A stretch of DNA of 7,203 nucleotides from NCBI RefSeq assembly GCF_003248605.1, contig NZ_QFPF01000122.1:1-7203 (forward strand), written 5' to 3'. Below the pieces are notes generated by a model, which did not search any database, was not told the origin of the DNA, and saw only the letters and a program-made list of their open reading frames with translations. This DNA is from Microbacterium sp. GTDB lineage: Bacteria > Actinomycetota > Actinomycetes > Actinomycetales > Microbacteriaceae. Made by a program: the position numbers and the translations under genes. Below are positions 1 through 5,303 of this stretch, one piece after another. Positions within the stretch are counted from its first letter, which is position 1, and every line of letters starts with the position of its first letter.

Positions 1-606
1 GATCGCTTCCGCGACCTGACCCGGCGCGATCGCCTGGACGAGGTGCTCGATGGGATCGCCGCCGCGCGGGACTGCGGACTTCGCCCGCTCAAGATCAACG
101 CGGTCGCCATGCGCGGGGTCAACGACGACGAGATCGTCGACCTCGTCGAGTTCGCGATCGCACACGATGCGCAGATGCGCTTCATCGAACAGATGCCCCT
201 CGATGCCGGCCACACCTGGGATCGATCGCAGATGGTCACGCGCGACGAGATCCTCGCCGCGCTCTCCGCGCGCTTCACGCTGACCCCGGTGCCGGGGCGC
301 GGGGGTGCTCCCGCCGAGAAGTGGGCCCTCGACGGCGGGCCGCACACGGTGGGTGTCATCGCATCGGTCACAGCACCCTTCTGCGGCGACTGCGACCGGC
401 TGCGCCTGACCGCCGACGGGCAGCTGCGCAACTGTCTCTTCTCCACCACCGAGTACGACCTGTTGCCGATCCTGCGCGCAGGCGAGGGTGACGACGCGAT
501 CGACGCGATGCTGCGCTCGTGCGTGCACGGAAAGCTACCCGGGCATGCCATCAACGACCCCGCGTTCCTGCAGCCGGCCCGCGGGATGAACGCGATCGGC
601 GGCTGA
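1..606 (+). CDS. moaA: GTP 3',8-cyclase MoaA, C-terminal part (5' end outside window)
   Basis: Radical-SAM enzyme of molybdenum cofactor synthesis. With MoaC it converts GTP to cyclic pyranopterin monophosphate in the cytosol. The frame is open from base 1, so the visible 201 residues are roughly the last 55-60% of a family protein of about 330-360 residues; the N-terminal radical-SAM CxxxCxxC lies outside. Seen directly: the second cluster motif CxxCx13C at visible residues 128, 131 and 145 (FCGDC...NC), which in MoaA holds the C-terminal [4Fe-4S] cluster that binds GTP; the preceding [13 protein letters not shown] and RFIEQMPLD blocks typical of the MoaA core; and the C-terminal MNAIGG tail, whose double glycine is known to be needed for activity. 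A GTG at 43 is internal, not the start. fdhD begins 2 bp after the stop, so the two are probably co-transcribed. Identification is secure. Confidence 0.96.
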   Translation, partial: DRFRDLTRRDRLDEVLDGIAAARDCGLRPLKINAVAMRGVNDDEIVDLVEFAIAHDAQMRFIEQMPLDAGHTWDRSQMVTRDEILAALSARFTLTPVPGRGGAPAEKWALDGGPHTVGVIASVTAPFCGDCDRLRLTADGQLRNCLFSTTEYDLLPILRAGEGDDAIDAMLRSCVHGKLPGHAINDPAFLQPARGMNAIGG

Positions 607-608
607 TC

Positions 609-1490
609 GTGGGACGCATCACGGCACGGCGGCCGGTCACCAAGATCACGCTCGGCACGCAGCCGGTGCGCCGCCCCGACACGCTCGCGGTCGAAGAGCC
701 GCTCGAGATCCGCGTGGGCGGCACGTCGCTGGCGATCACGATGCGGACGCCGGGCAGTGACGTCGAGCTCGCAGCGGGATTCCTCGTCTCGGAGGGCGTC
801 ATCGCCGCGGGGCGGCACTTCCGCTCGGCGATCCACTGCGGCGGGCCGGGTACCGGGGGGCCCATCACGGGGGTCGCCGAGAACACCTACAACGTGCTGG
901 ACGTCACCCTCGCGCCGGGGGTCGCCGCGCCCGATCCCGACCTCGCCCGCAACTTCTACACGACCTCGTCGTGCGGGCTGTGCGGCAAGGCGTCCATCGA
1001 GGCGGTCCAGACGGTGTCCTCCTACGACGTCGCGGTGGATGCTGTCGATATCGCCGCCGACGTGCTCGTGACTTTGCCCGACCTGCTGCGCGCAGCCCAG
1101 GCGGTCTTCGACAAGACCGGCGGGCTGCACGCCGCCGGCCTGTTCGAGGCGGCGACGGGTGACCCGGTCGTCCTGCGGGAGGACGTCGGGCGCCACAATG
1201 CCGTCGACAAGGTCGTCGGGTGGGCCGTGCTGAATGACCGGCTGCCGCTGTCGGGTCACGTGCTGATGGTGTCGGGTCGCGCGAGCTTCGAACTCGTGCA
1301 GAAAGCGGTGATGGCCGGCATCCCGATCCTCGCGGCGGTGTCGGCGCCCTCGTCCCTCGCCGTCGAGCTCGCCGCGGCCCAGGGGCTCACGCTGGTCGGA
1401 TTCCTGCGGGGAGATTCGATGAACGTGTACACGCGTCCGGATCGCATCCGGGTCGGCGCGGGGGATCGGGCGGCGCTCAGCGCGTCGTGA
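609..1490 (+). CDS. fdhD: Formate dehydrogenase accessory sulfurtransferase FdhD
   Basis: FdhD passes sulfur from a cysteine desulfurase to the bis-MGD cofactor, which activates molybdenum or tungsten formate dehydrogenase; it acts in the cytosol. The 293-residue protein has the usual family length. The CGLC motif at residues 122-125, inside [16 protein letters not shown], matches the catalytic CxxC loop of FdhD. Further family blocks are [13 protein letters not shown] (about 53-65), [16 protein letters not shown] (189-204) and [14 protein letters not shown] (220-233). I chose the GTG at 609 because the frame can be extended to 519 only by reading 30 codons through the end of moaA, and family N-termini begin near this point (arginine-rich lead, then EEPLEI). 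The RBS is weak (GGCGG just upstream), consistent with translational coupling to moaA. The 3' end overlaps the convergent regulator gene by 14 bp. No formate dehydrogenase subunit gene is visible. Confidence 0.95.
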   Translation: MGRITARRPVTKITLGTQPVRRPDTLAVEEPLEIRVGGTSLAITMRTPGSDVELAAGFLVSEGVIAAGRHFRSAIHCGGPGTGGPITGVAENTYNVLDVTLAPGVAAPDPDLARNFYTTSSCGLCGKASIEAVQTVSSYDVAVDAVDIAADVLVTLPDLLRAAQAVFDKTGGLHAAGLFEAATGDPVVLREDVGRHNAVDKVVGWAVLNDRLPLSGHVLMVSGRASFELVQKAVMAGIPILAAVSAPSSLAVELAAAQGLTLVGFLRGDSMNVYTRPDRIRVGAGDRAALSAS

Positions 1491-2097
1491 GCTGGACCAC
1501 GCACTCCTCGGGGTTGCAGCTGGATCGCATGCCGTCGATCAGAAGGGGGCCGCGGGCCTCGGTGAGCACGCCCTGCATGATGCCCAGGTGCACGGAGCAC
1601 AGCGTCGCGCGGTGCCCCGCCTGTGCGGTCGCGTGGGGGCAGGGGGTCAGATCGATCGTGAGCTCTTTGTCGTCGACGAGCGGGTCGAAGCCGGATTCGC
1701 TGAGGTGGTCGACGATCGCGTCGAGCTGATGGGTGGCATCGGTGCCGATCTCGTTGACCGATGAGCCGGTCCACGGCATCACCCGCCGCATGATGTCGCC
1801 GCGCTCGGCGGCTTCGCGGGCCTTGCGCCGCGCGATGGGACTGGATGCTTCGGCCTCACCGGTCGCGGCGGAGTAGAGCACGCGCGGCCTGCCGCGGGTG
1901 GTGCGGTGTTCCGTCTCGCGGACGATGTGCCCGCCCTCGGTCAGGCGGTCGAGGTGCTCGCGGACGGTGTTGGCGTGCAGGCCGGTGGCCTCGGCGAGTT
2001 CGGCGATCGTGCGCCGGGGTCTTTCCTGGATCAGGTGCAGGATCTCGACGCGCGAGAAGCTCGAGATCGCGCTGTAGGTGCCGCTGGTGCCCGCCAT
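1477..2097 (-). CDS. ArsR/SufR-like (COG2345-type) helix-turn-helix regulator with C-terminal cysteines
   Basis: Predicted DNA-binding transcription factor of 206 residues. The N-terminal winged helix-turn-helix (about 12-80) reads [11 protein letters not shown], then [20 protein letters not shown] as helix-turn-helix, then the wing TRGRPRVLY. The C-terminal half carries C153 and C167 in CPH...[11 protein letters not shown], followed by C194 and C199. This layout resembles COG2345 and SufR-type regulators, in which the C-terminal cysteines hold an iron-sulfur cluster; a cluster here is an inference, and zinc or a thiol switch is possible. The ATG at 2095-2097 is the first start that keeps the whole helix-turn-helix. 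It has no good Shine-Dalgarno, but a GATAAT hexamer lies 6 nt upstream, suggesting a leaderless message. The gene is convergent with fdhD and last in a minus-strand series of small genes. Regulation of the moaA-fdhD side is possible but unproven; target genes are unknown. Confidence 0.88.
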   Translation of the reverse strand: MAGTSGTYSAISSFSRVEILHLIQERPRRTIAELAEATGLHANTVREHLDRLTEGGHIVRETEHRTTRGRPRVLYSAATGEAEASSPIARRKAREAAERGDIMRRVMPWTGSSVNEIGTDATHQLDAIVDHLSESGFDPLVDDKELTIDLTPCPHATAQAGHRATLCSVHLGIMQGVLTEARGPLLIDGMRSSCNPEECVVQLTTR

Positions 2098-2103
2098 GGC
2101 ATC

Positions 2104-2109
2104 ATTATC
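2104..2109 (-). promoter_or_regulatory. Possible -10 element (GATAAT) for a leaderless regulator transcript
   Basis: On the minus strand GATAAT matches the -10 consensus at five of six bases and is followed by GATGCC and then the ATG of the regulator at 2097. A start site about 7 nt downstream of the hexamer would fall on the ATG itself. No convincing -35 element is visible at 16-18 bp, so this is a weak call. Confidence 0.3.
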
Positions 2110-2146
2110 CCGGCTCGGGTGGTCTCGGCACCAGGTGTCGCGGGCG

Positions 2147-2302
2147 TCAGCGTCGCTGGGCCAGGTGGACCGGGATCGCGAGTGCCGCCGAGACGCAGAG
2201 GATGCCGGCGGCGAAGACGAGGCCCTGCCAGGCCTCGAGTGAGAACGCGAACCCCGTGAGCCACATGCCGGCGATGAACAGGACCAGGGCGACGATGAAC
2301 AT
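2147..2302 (-). CDS. Small two-helix membrane protein (51 aa), function unknown
   Basis: An ATG ORF of 51 residues followed by TGA. Residues 2-20 (FIVALVLFIAGMWLTGFAF) and about 27-46 are hydrophobic and form two predicted transmembrane helices joined by a short SLEAWQ loop; the end, HLAQRR, is positively charged. The start is well supported: AAGGAG lies 5 nt upstream on the minus strand (2308-2313). Codon use is strongly coding-like: 48 of 51 codons end in G or C. It sits 36 bp after the 35-aa ORF and 49 bp before the regulator, so co-transcription is plausible. I do not recognise a characterised family. The protein could be a membrane partner or simply a conserved hypothetical; being very short, it is easily missed by automatic annotation. 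Confidence 0.8.
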   Translation of the reverse strand: MFIVALVLFIAGMWLTGFAFSLEAWQGLVFAAGILCVSAALAIPVHLAQRR

Positions 2303-2306
2303 CGGA

Positions 2307-2313
2307 TCTCCTT
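2307..2313 (-). promoter_or_regulatory. Strong Shine-Dalgarno of the 51-aa membrane protein gene
   Basis: AAGGAGA on the minus strand, with AAGGAG ending 5 nt before the ATG at 2302. It is among the best ribosome binding sites in the window and decides the start of this very short gene. The preceding bases give CTCC-GAA-GGAG, a tiny 4-bp hairpin that could partly mask the site; that is an inference. Confidence 0.75.
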
Positions 2314-2338
2314 CGGAGGGGAAGCTTCGTCGCCCAGC

Positions 2339-2446
2339 CTAGCGGCGCGACGGCGTGCCGGTCAGTTCGGCGAGCTCCGAGAGGTCGAGCGGCTCGGTCG
2401 GCGGAAGGGCGAGGGTGGCGGCGTCGAGGGTTGGGTGAGCAGTCAC
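2339..2446 (-). CDS. Possible 35-aa small protein, function unknown
   Basis: A GTG-started ORF on the minus strand ending in TAG at 2339-2341. The product begins VTAHPTLDAATLALPP and ends in PSRR; residues about 20-31 (LDLSELAELTGT) could form an amphipathic helix. It has no membrane segment, cysteine or recognised motif. Support: about nine tenths of its codons end in G or C as in the neighbouring genes, and GAAAGG lies about 9 nt before the GTG as a modest ribosome binding site. It lies between the 111-aa membrane protein gene and the 51-aa one in the same direction. Alternatives are a chance ORF or a short translated leader for the downstream genes. I recognise no family. Confidence 0.42.
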   Translation of the reverse strand: MTAHPTLDAATLALPPTEPLDLSELAELTGTPSRR

Positions 2447-2492
2447 GGCGTACGGCCTTTCGAGGAGCGGTGCGGGGATGTGGGGAGATGTT

Positions 2493-2520
2493 GGGCCGTG
2501 GGCCGTGGGCCGTGGGCCGT
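2493..2520. repeat. Tandem heptamer repeat, four perfect copies of GGGCCGT
   Basis: GGGCCGT occurs four times head to tail with no mismatch (2493-2499, 2500-2506, 2507-2513, 2514-2520). It starts directly after the stop codon of the minus-strand 111-aa protein gene and shares its last base with that stop. A 7-nt unit of this kind is prone to slipped-strand copy-number change. Here such change would alter the spacing between two genes rather than a reading frame. Confidence 0.9.
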
Positions 2521-2855
2521 CAGAGCCAGGGAGCGAGGACGCCCGCCGTGAGGAGGAGGGTGCCGGCGACGCCGGCGGCGACGGTGGCGGCGGTCATTCC
2601 GAGGCGGGCGCGGGCGACGCGGACGGCGGGCGGCTCGCCCGCCGGGACGACGCTGTCGACGGAGGCCTGCGCCTGCTCGACGGTGGCGAATCGGCCCACC
2701 GGAGTGCCGATGCCGTCGAACGCGACGAAGCCGTCTTCGACCTTGCTGACGGAGCCGGCGTACTCGCCGCCCCTGTTTCCGACGTGGAATCCTTCCTCGA
2801 CCTCGGTCCAGCGGGACCGGGCGCCGAGCGCGAACGTGGTCTGAGCAGTGGACAT
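2520..2855 (-). CDS. Hypothetical 111-aa protein with a C-terminal transmembrane anchor
   Basis: I do not recognise a named family. Residues 1-80 are soluble and contain a glycine- and aromatic-rich module (about 18-66: EEGFHVGNRGGEYAG, DGFVAFDGIGTPVGRF, then a short helix TVEQAQASV) that looks like a small beta-sheet domain. Residues about 86-109 (LGMTAATVAAGVAGTLLLTAG) form one hydrophobic helix at the very end, so the protein is probably tail-anchored with its N-terminus in the cytoplasm. The ATG at 2853-2855 was chosen over in-frame GTG (2873) and TTG (2876) codons because the family-like sequence begins there. GGAGG lies only 1 nt before it, too close for normal use, so either the message is leaderless or one of the upstream codons is used. 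The gene is first in a series of four on the minus strand. Confidence 0.72.
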   Translation of the reverse strand: MSTAQTTFALGARSRWTEVEEGFHVGNRGGEYAGSVSKVEDGFVAFDGIGTPVGRFATVEQAQASVDSVVPAGEPPAVRVARARLGMTAATVAAGVAGTLLLTAGVLAPWL

Positions 2856-2861
2856 GCCTCC

Positions 2862-2899
2862 ATTATTGCTCACCAAACTAGTAATTAGGAGTGTTAGTT
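2862..2899. promoter_or_regulatory. AT-rich promoter/operator region upstream of the minus-strand cassette
   Basis: This stretch is strongly AT-rich inside very GC-rich DNA. On the minus strand AATAAT (2862-2867) lies 6 nt before the ATG of the 111-aa protein gene and could be a -10 element. Next to it is an interrupted inverted repeat, AACTA (2876-2880) and TAGTT (2895-2899), with 14 nt between the arms. That is a reasonable size for an operator bound by a dimeric regulator. No clear -35 element is visible, and the bound protein is unknown. Confidence 0.4.
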
Positions 2900-2902
2900 A
2901 TG

Positions 2903-3138
2903 CCCTACCGCGTGTCGGTGCGGAGGGTGCAGGGGTAGTGTCGCGTCTTTTCGTCGCTCGCGTGGGATGTGTCGCGGGGGCGTGACGCGAGCGCTGCGGC
3001 ACGCGCGCGTGGGTGCGGCGGCCGCGGCTTGTCAACCCCCGTCAGCGTGTGGTCTGCCGTGCCTAGCGTTGTCGGCATCCGTCGCCCACATGTGCCGCCG
3101 CCATCCGCGGCGGTGGCGCGAGCAGAGAAGGAGTCCTC
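2903..3138. other. Intergenic stretch without a convincing gene
   Basis: About 235 bp between the divergent 111-aa protein and SRPBCC genes. It holds a perfect 9-bp inverted repeat (2955-2963 with 2985-2993, 21-nt loop), a possible promoter for the SRPBCC gene and that gene's ribosome binding site. No reading frame here gives a protein-like sequence. The long minus-strand frame that crosses it also runs antisense through the SRPBCC gene and is not credible. Confidence 0.6.
3029..3069 (+). promoter_or_regulatory. Tentative promoter region of the SRPBCC gene
   Basis: TTGTCA (3029-3034) resembles a -35 element and TAGCGT (3064-3069) fits the actinobacterial TANNNT -10 pattern. The 29-bp gap between them is too long for a normal housekeeping promoter, so either only the -10 is real or another sigma factor is involved. 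A start site would lie about 60 bp before the ATG. Confidence 0.22.
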
Positions 3139-3594
3139 ATGGCACGCATCATCGAAACGGTCGACGTCGACGTCCCCGTCACCACGGCCTACAACCAGTG
3201 GACGCAGTTCGAGTCGTTCCCCCGCTTCCTCAGCTTCGTCGAGTCCATCACGCAGACCGATGACACCCACACGCGATGGGTCGTGAAGATCGGCGGCGCG
3301 GTGCGCGAGTTCGACGCCGAGATCACGGAGCAGCATCCCGATGAGCGGGTGGCGTGGAACAGCGTCGGCGGAGATGAGAATCACGCGGGAGTCGTGACGT
3401 TCCACAAGCTGACGGATGCCTCGTGCCGAGTGACCGTGCAGATCGACTGGGAGCCGTCGGGCGTGCTCGAGAAGGCCGGCGCCGCCTTCGGGGTCGACGA
3501 CCACGCCGTGAAGAAGGATCTGAAGAACTTCACGCAGTTCATCGAGGAGCACCCGCGCGAGACAGGGGAGTGGCGCGGCGACGTCGAGAACTGA
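3139..3594 (+). CDS. SRPBCC-family protein (polyketide cyclase/dehydrase-like)
   Basis: A 151-residue protein of the START/Bet v 1-like SRPBCC superfamily, close to the COG5637-type 'cyclase' group. These proteins fold around a hydrophobic pocket that binds a small ligand; bacterial members of this subgroup mostly lack a defined reaction, so the name does not imply polyketide synthesis. Seen: the N-terminal strand IIETVDVDVPVTTAYNQWTQ, then FESFPRFLSFVESI (24-37), a strand pair around RWVVKIGGAVREFDAEITEQ (46-65), VAWNSVGG (71-78), GVVTFHKL (84-91), and a long C-terminal helix (about 121-138, VKKDLKNFTQFIEEHP) that closes the pocket. AAGGAG (3128-3133) lies 5 nt before the ATG, a clear start. 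The tail GEWRGDVEN is polar and probably flexible. The gene stands alone, with a divergent gene upstream and a convergent one downstream. Confidence 0.9.
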   Translation: MARIIETVDVDVPVTTAYNQWTQFESFPRFLSFVESITQTDDTHTRWVVKIGGAVREFDAEITEQHPDERVAWNSVGGDENHAGVVTFHKLTDASCRVTVQIDWEPSGVLEKAGAAFGVDDHAVKKDLKNFTQFIEEHPRETGEWRGDVEN

Positions 3595-3651
3595 CGCCGC
3601 GTGCCGCGCGCGGCGTGCATCAACGAGATCGCGCCGCGCGTCGTCGCGATC
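3594..3651. terminator. Paired GC-rich hairpins between convergent genes, probable bidirectional terminator
   Basis: The first stem is a perfect 8 bp (3594-3601 with 3609-3616, 7-nt loop) and starts at the last base of the SRPBCC stop codon. A second stem of 7 bp follows (3627-3633 with 3645-3651, 11-nt loop), ending 9 nt before the end of the minus-strand HNH gene. Neither is followed by a U-tract, which is common in high-GC actinobacteria. The position between convergent stop codons supports the call. Confidence 0.45.
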
Positions 3652-3659
3652 GCCCGTGC

Positions 3660-5204
3660 TCACGCCGCGCGCCATCCCTTGCGGTCGAGCGGAGGAGGGT
3701 CCCACGCCCATCGCCACGTCGCCTTCGATGTCAGCACGGTGCCGCCGCCGCGCGGATCGCCGGGTGCGCGAAGCATGAGCGGGCCCGATCCGAACCGTTC
3801 GATTCTCCATCCACGGTTGTGCAGAAGCATGTGGTGGAACCTGCAGAGGAGAACGCCACGGTCGATGTCGGTGCGCCCGCCATCGGCCACGTAATGGTCG
3901 ATGTGATGGGCCTCGCAGTACGACGCTGGTTGCCGGCATCCGTGCCAGACGCAGCCGCCGTCGCGCACGGCCAGAGCAAGTCTTTGTTTAGGCGTGAACA
4001 GGCGTTGCTCGCGCCCGACGTCGAGCGGATTGCCGCGGCCGTCCACGGTCACCTCGGTGGAGCCGTGCATGCACAGCGCCCGATCGATGACAGTGCCGGG
4101 CAGCGACTGCCCGCCGTCTTCAGCGTGACCGACCGCGAGGAGGCGGCCGAACGGGTCGCGAGGGCCGACGAGGTCTTTGACGACGACCATGCGCACGCCC
4201 GGCTGACGGGCTCCGAAGACATCCGACGCCTGCGCCAGTGAGCCCGCGCGCAGCACGTCGATGATCAGGTCGTATTCGATCTGCTCGTTGGTGCGCGGGT
4301 CGTCCCGGAGCGCTGCGGACGGCGTCTGCTCCTCCTCCGTGACGAACCGAGGCCCGCCTCGTCGGGGGCGCACCGCGGAGGCGAGCAATGAGCGCACCCA
4401 GAGTGCGGCTTCGTCGTCGAACACGACTCGGGCGTGGTGCTGCCCGTTCTCGTCGATCCAGGTGCGCCACGAGCGCGCGTCATAGCGGCGCGCGAATCGC
4501 TCCTCCGCGCCGGCAGGGTCGAGCATGTCGCGCATGGTGCGCGCGCGTGCGGCGAGATCTTCGACGGTTGTGCCGGCGGCCTCGTCTACGAGCATCTCGG
4601 CGGCCACCGACCATGCGCCCTCGGCGGCGAGCGCGTCGGCGCCGTCGGTCGTGGGCGCGCCCAGGCCCCGGCGGATCGCATCATGCTGTGCCGTGGTGAT
4701 GCGGCCCTCGAGCAGGGCGCGTCGCAGCGGATCGTGCCACGGCGTGCGCAGGGACGAGCCCGATGTGCTTTCGTGGTCAGATTCCGGCACCATCGTGGGA
4801 TGGTCGCCCGCCGCCGGGTCATCGATGCCGGCACTCCTGCCCGGCGCGCCGCAGCCCGAGTCGTCGTCGAGCAACGCCTGCCCCACGCGCACCTGTCGCT
4901 GCGCTTCGGCTCTCGTGCCGCCGGTGATCGCTTGCACGAGCGCCGCGGGCGTGGCATGTCCCTGTGTTGCGGCGAGCCCGGAGTGGCCGTCCTCGCGCCG
5001 CGACCTGTGCGCTGCCACCCCGGCGAGCACCGACTGCAGACGTGCCACGTCGTTGGCGAGCGCTGCGAGGTCGCGCAACCCCGCGATGAGAGATGCATCG
5101 CTCAACCGTGAGGTGCTTGCCGGCAGGTCATGGGCCGCGACACTCAACTCGACGACACGCGCGAGGGACTCGAGTCGCTCGCGCATGGCCGTCAATATGT
5201 TCAT
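3660..5204 (-). CDS. DUF222 and HNH-endonuclease-domain protein (13E12-repeat type)
   Basis: A 514-residue protein of a family that occurs in many copies in actinobacterial genomes, including the M. tuberculosis 13E12 repeat proteins. The N-terminal two thirds (about 10-390) match the helical DUF222 region, interrupted by a low-complexity acidic and serine-rich stretch (about 115-155). The C-terminal HNH domain is complete: C418 and C423 as the first zinc pair (GGCVWHGC), CEAHHIDHY (430-438) with H433/H434, then C454 and H457 in LLCRFHH with LLHNRGW after it. HNH proteins cut DNA using a metal bound by the ββα motif; the biological target here is unknown. I chose the ATG at 5202-5204; a TTG at 5210 and an ATG at 5186 are alternatives, none with a strong ribosome binding site. 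It is divergent from the photolyase gene and probably unrelated to it in function. Confidence 0.92.
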   Translation of the reverse strand: MNILTAMRERLESLARVVELSVAAHDLPASTSRLSDASLIAGLRDLAALANDVARLQSVLAGVAAHRSRREDGHSGLAATQGHATPAALVQAITGGTRAEAQRQVRVGQALLDDDSGCGAPGRSAGIDDPAAGDHPTMVPESDHESTSGSSLRTPWHDPLRRALLEGRITTAQHDAIRRGLGAPTTDGADALAAEGAWSVAAEMLVDEAAGTTVEDLAARARTMRDMLDPAGAEERFARRYDARSWRTWIDENGQHHARVVFDDEAALWVRSLLASAVRPRRGGPRFVTEEEQTPSAALRDDPRTNEQIEYDLIIDVLRAGSLAQASDVFGARQPGVRMVVVKDLVGPRDPFGRLLAVGHAEDGGQSLPGTVIDRALCMHGSTEVTVDGRGNPLDVGREQRLFTPKQRLALAVRDGGCVWHGCRQPASYCEAHHIDHYVADGGRTDIDRGVLLCRFHHMLLHNRGWRIERFGSGPLMLRAPGDPRGGGTVLTSKATWRWAWDPPPLDRKGWRAA

Positions 5205-5303
5205 ATACAAAGCATCTCACAGGAGAATGAAAATAGAACAAAAATACGATGAGAATGCCTTCATTATCGCACCGCCGAGGCCGAGTCCTGCGATGGTGGA
5301 GAC
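5205..5303. promoter_or_regulatory. AT-rich divergent intergenic region between the HNH and photolyase genes
   Basis: The section 5205-5268 is well under half G+C in DNA of about 70% G+C and must hold the promoters of both divergent genes. AT-rich hexamers that could act as -10 elements include TACGAT (5245-5250) and CATTAT (5262-5267) on the plus strand, but no matching -35 element stands out. ATATG-TT-CATAT (5195-5206), a short inverted repeat, overlaps the ATG chosen for the HNH gene and could be an operator. GGTGGAG just before 5304 serves the photolyase start, with a short 2-nt spacing. Confidence 0.5.

Noticed and set aside
519..608. 30-codon upstream extension of the fdhD frame into moaA
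   Set aside because: It is the out-of-frame reading of the moaA 3' end, arginine-rich and unlike any FdhD N-terminus; the GTG at 609 gives the family length.
1845..2342. Plus-strand 165-codon ORF opposite the regulator and 51-aa genes
   Set aside because: It is a shadow of the minus-strand genes; arginine- and glycine-rich, with no motif or ribosome binding site.
2135..2976. GTGTCGCG repeated at 2135, 2938 and 2969 as a shared regulator site
   Set aside because: An 8-mer of this composition is expected several times by chance in such GC-rich DNA, and the copies have no common position relative to starts.
2905..3939. 344-codon minus-strand ORF across the intergenic region, the SRPBCC gene and the end of the HNH gene
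   Set aside because: It runs antisense through a well-supported gene and in another frame of the HNH gene, and its sequence is not protein-like.
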